Shown: positions 25,285 to 32,903 of the stretch, in pieces | How positions within the stretch are numbered: position 1 is the first letter of the stretch | Layout of the letters: each line of letters starts with the position of its first letter | From: JAEUJT01 sp044225205 | GTDB taxonomy: Bacteria; Myxococcota; Myxococcia; Myxococcales; Myxococcaceae | Length of the DNA stretch: 37,042 nucleotides | Direction of reading: 5' to 3' | Assembly (NCBI GenBank): GCA_044225205.1 | Contig: JBGAIY010000021.1 | Coordinates: 1-37,042 of the forward strand | Translations under genes and position numbers: made by a program | The notes under the pieces: model-generated | The model's database searches: none | Seen by the model: only the letters and a program-made list of their open reading frames with translations | Told to the model about the DNA's origin: nothing

Positions 25285-25296
25285 GCGTTGCAACGC
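25285..25296. promoter_or_regulatory. 12-bp perfect palindrome abutting the cheY start
   Basis: GCGTTGCAACGC is a perfect palindrome that ends directly before the cheY ATG. It takes the place where a ribosome-binding site is expected, and none is visible. It may bind a repressor or the transcript may be leaderless. Confidence 0.35.
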
Positions 25297-25668
25297 ATGC
25301 CTCCAACCATTCTTGTTGTCGACGACAGCACCAGTCTTCGCGCCGTGGTGAAATTGGCGTTGACGGCCGCGAAGTACGACGTCGTCGAGGCGGTCGACGG
25401 GGTCGACGCACTCGAAAAGCTCAAGTCGATTGAGCGGGTGCGGCTCGTCATTTGCGACGTCAACATGCCCCGAATGGACGGCCTGACCTTCGTGAAGACG
25501 GTCAAGGGGCTGCCCGAGCACCGGTTCTTGCCGGTCGTCATGCTCACCACCGAAGGCAAGCCAGAGCTCATTGCCCAAGGCAAAGCCGCCGGCGCCAAAG
25601 CGTGGATGGTGAAGCCCTTTCAAGCCGAGCAATTGGTGCAAACGGTTCAAAAGCTGGTGGGTGCGTAA
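25297..25668 (+). CDS. cheY: CheY-type single-domain response regulator
   Basis: A 123-residue receiver domain with the acidic pair Asp9/Asp10, phosphoacceptor Asp54 (VICDVNMPRMDG), switch Thr84 or Thr85 (MLTTEGK) and Lys106 (MVKPF). It has no output domain, so it acts by binding a partner such as a motor or another regulator. The ATG at 25297 starts directly before the first beta strand, and the longer frame to 25210 adds an unlikely Cys/Arg-rich stretch. It opens the chemosensory operon, and its TAA is followed at once by the STAS ATG. Phosphorylation by the CheA encoded two genes later is inferred. Confidence 0.95.
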   Translation: MPPTILVVDDSTSLRAVVKLALTAAKYDVVEAVDGVDALEKLKSIERVRLVICDVNMPRMDGLTFVKTVKGLPEHRFLPVVMLTTEGKPELIAQGKAAGAKAWMVKPFQAEQLVQTVQKLVGA

Positions 25669-25947
25669 ATGCTCGCGCGCACCATCGCCGGGCAGACGCT
25701 GTCACTGGTCGGTGAGCTCGACATTTATGCCGTCAAGTCGCTCTACGACGAAGTTCGCGGCGCTCTGGAGTCGGGCGTCGTTCGCCGAATCGACCTCCAG
25801 GGGGTGACCGCGGTCGACGGCGCGGGGCTCCAGTTGCTCATGTGGCTCGTCGGCGACGCGAAGCGCCGAGGCCAGCCCTTGGCGGTCGAAGGCGCGGGCG
25901 GAGCGGTGCACGAGACGTTCTCGTTCTTCAACTGGAGGGCCGCATGA
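25669..25947 (+). CDS. STAS-domain protein in the chemosensory operon
   Basis: A 92-residue single STAS domain of the anti-sigma factor antagonist/MlaB type, with the core DLQGVTAVDGAGLQLL. In antagonists of the SpoIIAA kind the phosphorylated Ser lies in D-S-S-G; here the motif is D-G-A-G, so it should not be phosphorylated there. Such STAS proteins occur in chemosensory clusters of myxobacteria and other delta-type lineages, with unknown role. Its stop overlaps the cheA start as ATGA. It could couple CheA activity to a partner-switching path, but no anti-sigma kinase is in the window. Confidence 0.88.
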   Translation: MLARTIAGQTLSLVGELDIYAVKSLYDEVRGALESGVVRRIDLQGVTAVDGAGLQLLMWLVGDAKRRGQPLAVEGAGGAVHETFSFFNWRAA

Positions 25948-27950
25948 ACCTCCCGGTCGACTCGCTGCGCGGCACCTTCTTCGAAGAAGCGCGCGAACTG
26001 CTCGCCGCCATGGCCGCGGCTCTCGACGACTTCGATTCACCGAGCGGCCGAACCGAGGCGATCAACGCGGTGTTTCGGGCCGCCCACACGCTCAAAGGGT
26101 CGGCCGGTTTGTTTGGTTTGGCGCACCTCGAGCGGTTCGCGCACGTGGTCGAAACCGTGCTCGACGGGCTGCGCGCCTCACCCGAGCTCGCCACGCCCGC
26201 CATGGTCACGGTGCTCACCGAGGCCCACGACGAGCTCGACCGAATGGTCGAGGCCGCGGGCGAGGGCGTCGTGCTCGAAGCGTCACCGGCGCTCCAGGCG
26301 AAGCTCGAGGCGTTGGGCCCGGCCGCTCCGGCGCGACCGGTCGAAGCGACTTCGTCGGTGGTCGCCGTTGGGGCCCCTCGCACCTGGCGGCTGTCGGTGG
26401 CCTTTGGCCCCGACACGTTTCGAGACGGGTTCGACCCCTTGTCGTTCATTCGCCACTTCGAGCGGCTGGGCACGGTCAGCGACGTTCGCGTCGACGCCGC
26501 CGGTGTGCCCGCCCAAGGCTTCGACCCCGAATGCTGTTCGCTCGCGTTTCAGGCGACGGTGGTTTCTGACCAGGCACCCGAGCAGTTGCTCTCGACGTTC
26601 GACTTCGTCAAAGACACGAGCCGGGTTTCGCTGACGCCGGCCGACGCGCCACCCACCCCCGTCACCGACGAGCACCCGGAGCCGACCCTCGCCACGTCGG
26701 CACCGGCCGACGCTCCGGTTGCCCCGCCGTCACCCGCCGCGCACGGCGCCGCCGTGGCCCGGCTCATCAAAATACCGGCGGCGAGGCTCGACGCGCTGGT
26801 CGACATGGTCAGCGAACTGGTGATCGCCAGCGCGGGGGCCGAGACGCGCGCCGAACACAACGCTGACCGGGCCACGCTCGAGGCCTTCGCCGCGGTGCGC
26901 AAACTCGTCTCGGGCATTCGCGACGCCGCGCTCAACTTGCGCATGGTCGAAATTGGCGAAACGTTCTCGCGGTTTCGCCGGGTCATTCGCGAGCTGTCGT
27001 CGCAGTTGGGCAAAGAAGTCGAAGTCGAGCTGCGCGGGAGCGAGACCGAGCTCGACAAGGCGATGGTCGAACGGCTCGCCGACCCCCTGCTGCACATCAT
27101 TCGCAACTCGCTCGACCACGGGCTGGAGACGCCCGACGTGCGCCTCGCCGCCGGCAAGGCTCGGTCGGGCAAGTTGACGCTCGAGGCCCAGCACCAGTCA
27201 GGGCAAATCGTCATCGACGTGCGCGACGACGGCGCTGGCCTCAACCGCGCCAAAATTCGCCGCAAGGCGATGGAACGGGGCCTGGTCGCTCCGGGCGCTT
27301 CGCTGACCGACGCGCAGGTCGACGAGCTCATTTTTCTGCCCGGCTTTTCTTCGGCAGACGCCGTCACCGACGTCTCGGGCCGCGGCGTCGGCATGGACGT
27401 GGTTCGTCGCACCATCGACCAGCTGCGCGGTACCGTCGAGGTGATTTCGAGCCAAGGCGAAGGCACGACCATTCGCTTGCGGCTGCCGTTGACGCTGGCG
27501 ATCATCGACGGGTTCTTGTTGGGCGTGGGCGACACGTCGTTCGTCGTGCCGGCGAAGCTCATTCGCGAATGCCTCGATTTTCGCTCACTGCTCGAGTCTG
27601 AAGCGAACCACCGCCTTAAGTTGCGCGATGAGCCCGTGCCGTACGTGCGCTTGCGCGAGTTCTTCAACGTGCCCGGGCAAGCCCCGGCGCGCGAGAGCGT
27701 CGTCATCATCGAATATGGTGAACGGCGCCTCGGCCTCGTGGTCGACCGCTTGCTCGGCGTGTCGCAGACCGTCATCAAGTCACTGGGCCCGTTGCTGAGC
27801 CAGCTCTCGGTCATCGGCGGGAGCACCATTCTCGGTTCGGGCGAAGTCGGGCTCATTCTCGACGTGGCCCAGCTCATTCGTTTCGCCACCACCCGCGACC
27901 AGAAGTCTGGGTCGCCCCCCGCCCCGCCACCACTTCGCGCCGTAGCCTGA
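25944..27950 (+). CDS. cheA: CheA histidine kinase
   Basis: A 668-residue chemosensory kinase. P1 has the phosphoryl-receiving His48 (AHTLKGSAGLFGL). After a linker with a P2-like part (about 150-230) and a Pro-rich stretch come P3 dimerisation (about 270-340), the P4 ATPase with N-box LLHIIRNSLDHG (about 383-394), G1 DVRDDGAGL (about 425-433) and G2 GRGVGMDVV (about 479-487), and a CheW-like P5 (about 520-655). The ATG at 25944 overlaps the STAS stop, and the longer frame in the ORF is inside that gene. There is no C-terminal receiver, so it is a plain CheA that phosphorylates CheY and CheB. Confidence 0.97.
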   Translation: MNLPVDSLRGTFFEEARELLAAMAAALDDFDSPSGRTEAINAVFRAAHTLKGSAGLFGLAHLERFAHVVETVLDGLRASPELATPAMVTVLTEAHDELDRMVEAAGEGVVLEASPALQAKLEALGPAAPARPVEATSSVVAVGAPRTWRLSVAFGPDTFRDGFDPLSFIRHFERLGTVSDVRVDAAGVPAQGFDPECCSLAFQATVVSDQAPEQLLSTFDFVKDTSRVSLTPADAPPTPVTDEHPEPTLATSAPADAPVAPPSPAAHGAAVARLIKIPAARLDALVDMVSELVIASAGAETRAEHNADRATLEAFAAVRKLVSGIRDAALNLRMVEIGETFSRFRRVIRELSSQLGKEVEVELRGSETELDKAMVERLADPLLHIIRNSLDHGLETPDVRLAAGKARSGKLTLEAQHQSGQIVIDVRDDGAGLNRAKIRRKAMERGLVAPGASLTDAQVDELIFLPGFSSADAVTDVSGRGVGMDVVRRTIDQLRGTVEVISSQGEGTTIRLRLPLTLAIIDGFLLGVGDTSFVVPAKLIRECLDFRSLLESEANHRLKLRDEPVPYVRLREFFNVPGQAPARESVVIIEYGERRLGLVVDRLLGVSQTVIKSLGPLLSQLSVIGGSTILGSGEVGLILDVAQLIRFATTRDQKSGSPPAPPPLRAVA

Positions 27951-27967
27951 TCTTCTTGGAGAAAGCC

Positions 27968-29647
27968 ATGACCGTCGTTCAAAGACTCGCCCTTCTCGCC
28001 GCCGTCGTGATGCTGGGGTTCGGCACCGCGGGCACCGTCAACTACGTCGAGCTGCACCGCATCGGCGCCGCGGGCAACTTCGCCGCGACCAACTTGTTGC
28101 CCAGCTATCGACTGCTCGGCGAACTGGTTCAAGAGGTCGGCGCGCTGCGGGCCGTGTCGCTCTTGCACGTCATCGCCAGCGACGCCGCGAAAAAGAAAGA
28201 GCTCGACGCTCGCCTCGTCGACGTTCGCAGCAAGCTCGAGGGTGACCTCTCGGCGTACACGACCAACGGCTGTCTGGGCGTTTCATGCATCGCCGACGAC
28301 AATGAACGAAAGATGTTCGACGACGTCAAAGCGCGCGTCGCCGACTACGACGAGGTTCGCGCGGTCATGCTCGACATGTCTCGGCAGGGCCGAGCGCGAG
28401 ACGCTGAACGCCAAGCCATTGTCGCCGTCATGCCGGCGGCGTTGAAGCTCGAAGGCGCCATTTCGAAGGAGATGGAATACAACGCAGAACTCGGCCGCAA
28501 CTCGTCGTCGACGATTTCGAGCCTCCAGTCAGAATCGGTCGTGGTCTCCACGTCGGTCTCGCTGCTCATGGTGCTCGTCGTCGGGGTGATGTGCTGGCTC
28601 GTGCCGCGCGCGCTTCTCAAACAACTCGGCGCCGAACCGCGCGAATTGGCCGACGTCGCCGGCCGCATCGCCGCTGGTGACCTCGGCGTCGCGTTGAAGG
28701 TGAAAGACCAAGACACGACCAGCGTGCTCGCGTCGGTCAGCGCCATGGTCGTCAAGCTGCGCACGGTCATTGGTGAAGTGCGTGGCTCGGCCGACGCGCT
28801 CGCCGCCGCCGCGTCTCAGCTCAACTCGACCGCCGACTCGGTCAGCCAAGCGTCGACCGAGCAGTCGGCCAGCGCTGAAGAAACCAGCGCCTCGATGGAA
28901 CAGATGAACGCGTCGATCGCCAAGAACAATGAGAACGCCCGGCTGACCGGCGACATCGCCTCGAAGTCGGCGTCTGAAGCCGTCGAAGGCGGGCAGGCCG
29001 TGCGCGAGACGGTCGACGCCATGAAGCAAATCGCCCACAAGATCGCCGTCATCGACGACATTGCCTACCAGACGAACCTCTTGGCCCTGAACGCGGCCAT
29101 CGAAGCGGGCCGGGCCGGAGAGCACGGCAATGGCTTCGCGGTCGTCGCCGCCGAAGTTCGCAAACTCGCCGAACGCAGCCAGGTCGCCGCTGAAGAAATC
29201 AGCCAGCTCGCGCGAAACAGCGTCGGGTTGGCCGAACGCGCGGGTGGGCTGCTCGACACCATCGTGCCGTCGATCAAGAAGACGGCGTCGCTGGTTCAAG
29301 AAATCACCGCCGCGACCGTCGAACAGAGCACCGGCGTCTCTCAGACCAACACCGCGCTCGGTCAGGTGGCGAAGGGCGTGCAACAGAACGCCGCCGCCGC
29401 CGAAGAATTGGCCGCCACGTCGCGGAGCGTGAGCGACCGAGCGAAGCAGCTGCAAGACGCGGTGGGGTATTTCAAGGGCGCCGACACCGCGTCGTCGGCC
29501 AACACCCATGCTCGAGCGTCGTTGCCTCCGAAGCCGCCCGCGGGCCCCGTCGTGGCTGAGGCGCCGTTGGCCGGCCGCAAAGGCAAGGGCAAGTCGAAGG
29601 GCGGGTTCGAACCGCTCGACGAAGCCGCTTTCGTCAAGTTCGACTAG
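27968..29647 (+). CDS. methyl-accepting chemotaxis protein
   Basis: A 559-residue transducer: membrane helix 1 (about 5-27), a four-helix-bundle-like periplasmic sensor with a Cys pair (NGCLGVSC, about residues 98-105), helix 2 (about 189-213), HAMP (about 214-265), and a cytoplasmic signalling domain with the hairpin tip IAVIDDIAYQTNLLALNAAI near 358-377 and the following EAGRAGEHGNGFAVVAAEVR. The C-terminal tail is Lys/Gly/Pro-rich and ends FEPLDEAAFVKFD. It is not the NWETF pentapeptide but may dock CheR or CheB. ATG 27968 with GGAGAAAGCC upstream is preferred to a TTG at 27956. It is the only transducer in the cluster. Confidence 0.96.
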   Translation: MTVVQRLALLAAVVMLGFGTAGTVNYVELHRIGAAGNFAATNLLPSYRLLGELVQEVGALRAVSLLHVIASDAAKKKELDARLVDVRSKLEGDLSAYTTNGCLGVSCIADDNERKMFDDVKARVADYDEVRAVMLDMSRQGRARDAERQAIVAVMPAALKLEGAISKEMEYNAELGRNSSSTISSLQSESVVVSTSVSLLMVLVVGVMCWLVPRALLKQLGAEPRELADVAGRIAAGDLGVALKVKDQDTTSVLASVSAMVVKLRTVIGEVRGSADALAAAASQLNSTADSVSQASTEQSASAEETSASMEQMNASIAKNNENARLTGDIASKSASEAVEGGQAVRETVDAMKQIAHKIAVIDDIAYQTNLLALNAAIEAGRAGEHGNGFAVVAAEVRKLAERSQVAAEEISQLARNSVGLAERAGGLLDTIVPSIKKTASLVQEITAATVEQSTGVSQTNTALGQVAKGVQQNAAAAEELAATSRSVSDRAKQLQDAVGYFKGADTASSANTHARASLPPKPPAGPVVAEAPLAGRKGKGKSKGGFEPLDEAAFVKFD

Positions 29648-29656
29648 AGGCCCGCC

Positions 29657-30181
29657 ATGAGCGCCACCCAACCCATTGTCAAAGCCGCCCCGGTGCCCAC
29701 CCGCGTTTCGTCGGTGAAGTACCTCACGTTTCGCGTGGGCACCGAGACCTTCGCGATGCCCATTTCGCAGATTCGCGAGGTGCTGCAGTTCGAGCAGGTC
29801 ACCACGGTACCCATGACCCCGACGTTCGTGCGCGGGGTGCTCAACCTGCGCGGCTCGGTCGTGCCGGTCATCGACCTGTCGGTTCGTTTCGAGCGTTCGG
29901 CCATCGAAGCGGGGCGTCGCACCTGCGTGGTGATCATCGAAGTGCCCCACGAAAATGAAATGGTCGTCGTGGGGGTGCTGGTCGACCAGGTCAATGAAGT
30001 CGTGGGCATCGACCAGACCACCATTGAGAAGGCCCCGACGTTCGGGTCGTCGATTCGCGCCGACTTCGTCAGGGGCGTGGCGAACCTGGGCGGGCGCTTC
30101 GTCGTCGTGCTCGACGTCGCCCACGTGTTCAGTGTGGCCGAACTCTCGGCGCTCACCGGCATTGGGCCCGCCCGTGCTTGA
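29657..30181 (+). CDS. cheW: CheW adaptor
   Basis: A 174-residue CheW domain protein (KYLTFRVGTETFAMPISQIREV and the later RGVLNLRGSVVPVIDLS block, both conserved). It links the transducer tip to CheA P5. AGAGG lies before its ATG after the MCP stop, with a nine-base gap, and the C-terminus overlaps cheR by eight bases. The first 15 residues (MSATQPIVKAAPVPT) are a flexible addition. It is a standard member of the array core. Confidence 0.96.
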   Translation: MSATQPIVKAAPVPTRVSSVKYLTFRVGTETFAMPISQIREVLQFEQVTTVPMTPTFVRGVLNLRGSVVPVIDLSVRFERSAIEAGRRTCVVIIEVPHENEMVVVGVLVDQVNEVVGIDQTTIEKAPTFGSSIRADFVRGVANLGGRFVVVLDVAHVFSVAELSALTGIGPARA

Positions 30182-30986
30182 AGAGCCGGTCATCGACGAG
30201 CTGTCGTTTTCGATGCTCTGCGCGGTGCTCGAGCGACACACCGGCCTGCGGTACACGGCCGAGAAGCGGTTCTTGGTGACCACCCGGCTCGCGAGCCGCC
30301 TTCGTACTCGCGGGGTGAGCGTCGCGCAGTACTTGCAGCTGCTCGACGACGAAAACGAAGAAGACGAGACCATGCTGTTCGTCGACGCGCTCACCACGCA
30401 CGAGACGTTCTTCTTTCGCGAACCCGCCCACTACCAGTTCATCGACCAGCTCTTCGCCACCCAGACCGTGCGGCCCGCCGCTTTTCACTGTTGGAGCGCG
30501 GCGTCGTCTTCAGGAGAAGAAGCGTACAGCTTGGCCATGCAGCTCGCGGCCCGGCTGCCGCTCGGGTCGTTTTCAATCGAGGCGACCGACGTTTCGTCGG
30601 CCATGGTCGACCAGGGGGCCAGGGGGCTGTACCCCATGACCCGCGCCCAGCACATACCCGAGGCGATGCTCAAGCGCTGGTGCCGCCGCGGCAAAGGCCA
30701 GTGGGAAGGGTCGTTTCTCATCGAACGAAGCCTGCGGCAACACGTCGACTTCGACGTCGCCAACCTCTGCCAGCCGCAACCGACCCGCGGGCCGTTCGAC
30801 CTGGTCATGCTTCGAAACGTTCTCATTTATTTCGGCCCGCGCGAACGCGAACTCATTGTTCGCAACGTCGTCGAGCGCATCAAGCCGGGTGGGTGGTTGT
30901 TGGTGGGTCACAGCGAATCGGTGACGGGCCTGCTGCCCTCGCTGAAGGCGGTCAGGCCGAGCATTTACCGGGTGGAGAAGCCATGA
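30174..30986 (+). CDS. cheR: CheR protein-glutamate methyltransferase
   Basis: A 270-residue enzyme with an N-terminal helical part (about 1-75) and a SAM-binding Rossmann fold: FHCWSAASSSGEEAYSLAM (the A-x-S-x-G-E-E motif), FSIEATDVSSAMV, and FDLVMLRNVLIYF. It methylates glutamates of the transducer for adaptation. The start is GTG 30174, overlapping the cheW stop by eight bases; the longer frame to 29955 lies inside cheW. Its stop overlaps cheB as ATGA. It has no TPR or receiver extension. Confidence 0.95.
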   Translation: MLEEPVIDELSFSMLCAVLERHTGLRYTAEKRFLVTTRLASRLRTRGVSVAQYLQLLDDENEEDETMLFVDALTTHETFFFREPAHYQFIDQLFATQTVRPAAFHCWSAASSSGEEAYSLAMQLAARLPLGSFSIEATDVSSAMVDQGARGLYPMTRAQHIPEAMLKRWCRRGKGQWEGSFLIERSLRQHVDFDVANLCQPQPTRGPFDLVMLRNVLIYFGPRERELIVRNVVERIKPGGWLLVGHSESVTGLLPSLKAVRPSIYRVEKP

Positions 30987-32002
30987 AGCCGATTGGCGTG
31001 TTGGTGGTCGACGACAGTGCGGTGGTTCGCCAAGTCTTGCGCGAGTGTCTCAACGCGGCGCCGGGCATCGAGGTCATCGATACGGCCATCGACCCCTTGT
31101 TCGCGATTCAGAAAATGAACCGGCGTTGGCCCGACGTGATCATCGTCGACATTGAAATGCCGCGGCTCGACGGCCTGGCCTTCGTACGCAAGTTGATGGA
31201 ACTGCGGCCCACCCCCGTCATCATTTGTTCGTCGCTCACCGAGCGGGGCACCGAGACCGCGCTTCAAGCGCTGGCTTCGGGAGCCGTCGCGGTGTTGAGC
31301 AAACAAGAACTCGGCATTGGCACGCTCGGCAAAATCGACTGCACGACGCTCGTGCAGGCGGTGCGAAGCGCGGCGCAAGCCCGGCTCAAAGAGCACCGCG
31401 CGCCGTCGGTGCCCGTCGCTCCCGCTTCGCTCAAAGTCACCACCGAGCGGCTCGTCGCCATTGGCACTTCGACGGGCGGTACCCAAGCGCTCGAACGGGT
31501 GCTGCCGCAGCTGCCCAAGGCGTGCCCGGGCGTCGTGGTCGTTCAGCACATGCCACCCAAGTTCACGACGGCGTTCGCCGCCCGGCTCGACAAGCTCTGC
31601 GACGTCGAGGTGATTGAAGTGACGGGGCGTGAGCGCGTCTTGCCGGGGCGGGTGTTGCTCGCACCGGGAGGCCGTCACCTCGTCGTGCAGCGAGAGGGGG
31701 CGTTCTATTTCGCCAACGTGCTCGACGCGCCCCCCGTCAACCGGCACTGCCCCAGCGTCGACGTGCTCTTTCGCTCGGTCGCCAAGAGCGCCGGCCGCAA
31801 CGCCGTCGGCATTTTGATGACCGGCATGGGCGACGACGGTGCGCGGGGCCTGCTCGAAATGCGGCCCGGCGGGGCACACACGTTCGCCCAAGACGAAGCG
31901 TCGTGCGTGGTCTTCGGCATGCCCAAAGAGGCCATCGCCCTGGGCGCCGCGGAGCGCGTCGTCGGCCTCGATGACGTGCCCAGCATCATTTGCGCGGCCT
32001 GA
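30983..32002 (+). CDS. cheB: CheB methylesterase/deamidase
   Basis: A 339-residue response regulator. The receiver domain carries Asp10/Asp11 and phosphoacceptor Asp56 (DVIIVDIEMP). After a linker the methylesterase domain has the catalytic triad Ser163 (GTSTGG), His189 (VQHMPP) and Asp285 (GMGDDGA), offset by one from the Salmonella numbering (164, 190 and 286). It removes methyl groups from the transducer to reset sensitivity, opposite to CheR. It is last in the operon, and CheD, CheC and CheX are absent, so adaptation may be simple. The ATG at 30983 is four bases into the cheR end. Confidence 0.97.
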   Translation: MKPIGVLVVDDSAVVRQVLRECLNAAPGIEVIDTAIDPLFAIQKMNRRWPDVIIVDIEMPRLDGLAFVRKLMELRPTPVIICSSLTERGTETALQALASGAVAVLSKQELGIGTLGKIDCTTLVQAVRSAAQARLKEHRAPSVPVAPASLKVTTERLVAIGTSTGGTQALERVLPQLPKACPGVVVVQHMPPKFTTAFAARLDKLCDVEVIEVTGRERVLPGRVLLAPGGRHLVVQREGAFYFANVLDAPPVNRHCPSVDVLFRSVAKSAGRNAVGILMTGMGDDGARGLLEMRPGGAHTFAQDEASCVVFGMPKEAIALGAAERVVGLDDVPSIICAA

Positions 32003-32140
32003 GGCGGGGAGGTCGCCGGCGCACGCCCTGCGCGGGTGACCCGGGCCCCCGCCAAGCAAGCCTCGAAAATCAGACACGATTCGCGCGGCCTCCTCGTTGC
32101 AATTCGCAAGGGTCGCACCTCGCCCGCACAGGAACGTCTC

Positions 32141-32676
32141 GTGAAACAGTTCTCCCTCGCCGTCGTTGCCGCCCTGGCTGTAACTCCCACCCTCGCTTCG
32201 GCTGAGGTTCCCAGCACGGTGCTCCCGGCGACTGGCTCGAGCAGTTCTTCGAACGTCTACGCCTCGGCCTTCGCCGGTACCACGGTCGTCACCCGCGCTT
32301 CGAACGGGTCGGTGGCCGGCCCGAGCCAAGACCTCACCCCATGGTCGGGTTCGGCTACGTCGTCAACGCCGCGTGGTCGGTCGAAGTTGACCTGGGGCTG
32401 ACGTGGGTTCGTGGCTCCGGGTATACGGGGTTCGCGCTCGTGCCGGGCCTCGTGTTCACCGTGAACCCCTATGTGTACCTGTGTGGCCGTCTCATCACCA
32501 TCGTGCACCCGTCGTTCTCGTTCGCCGCCGAGCCCGGCGTGGGCGTCACCTACACCTTCTCGAATGGCTGGGCGCCGTTCGCTGAACTCGACGGCATCAT
32601 TTCTCGGAGCAGCACCATGATGGGCGGGGCCGATGTGTCGGCCGCGCTCTCGGTCGGTGTCGCGAAGTACTTCTGA
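32141..32676 (+). pseudogene. small outer-membrane barrel protein gene, frameshifted
   Basis: Two frames join into one protein. GTG 32141 (AGGA upstream) encodes a signal peptide (VKQFSLAVVAALAVTPTLASA, cut after ASA) and a Ser/Thr-rich start, reading to a stop at 32401 after the shift. From 32341 another frame reads GFGYVVNAAWSVEVDLG and on to a C-terminal Phe with alternating strand pattern (FTVNPYVYLCGRLITI, ending AALSVGVAKYF), typical of an outer-membrane barrel. The join is at a C run (32337-32340), and one extra C would restore about 178 residues. Either the gene is broken or the sequence has a base-call error. The family is unknown. Confidence 0.65.
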
Positions 32677-32903
32677 CCGCGCGTCGTCTCGCGGGTGTTC
32701 CGCGCGGCGCTCGGCTCCCCGCCGCGGGCCGCTGGGCCGCCAGCTTGAGCTCGGTTTCGTCGAGACCCTGCGGGCTCTGACGCGCTCGCGGCGTCATGCC
32801 TGTTTGAAGGCGCGTCTCGTCGAGCTCGAGAGGCTCCTTTGAACTCGCCGGCTCGCCGGAGGGAACTCGGCGCGACGAGGCGACGTCACACGGCGGCGTT
32901 TCG

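Noticed and set aside
26549..28168. 539-codon open frame antisense to cheA
   Set aside because: Ser/Arg-rich shadow, with CheA motifs on the plus strand.
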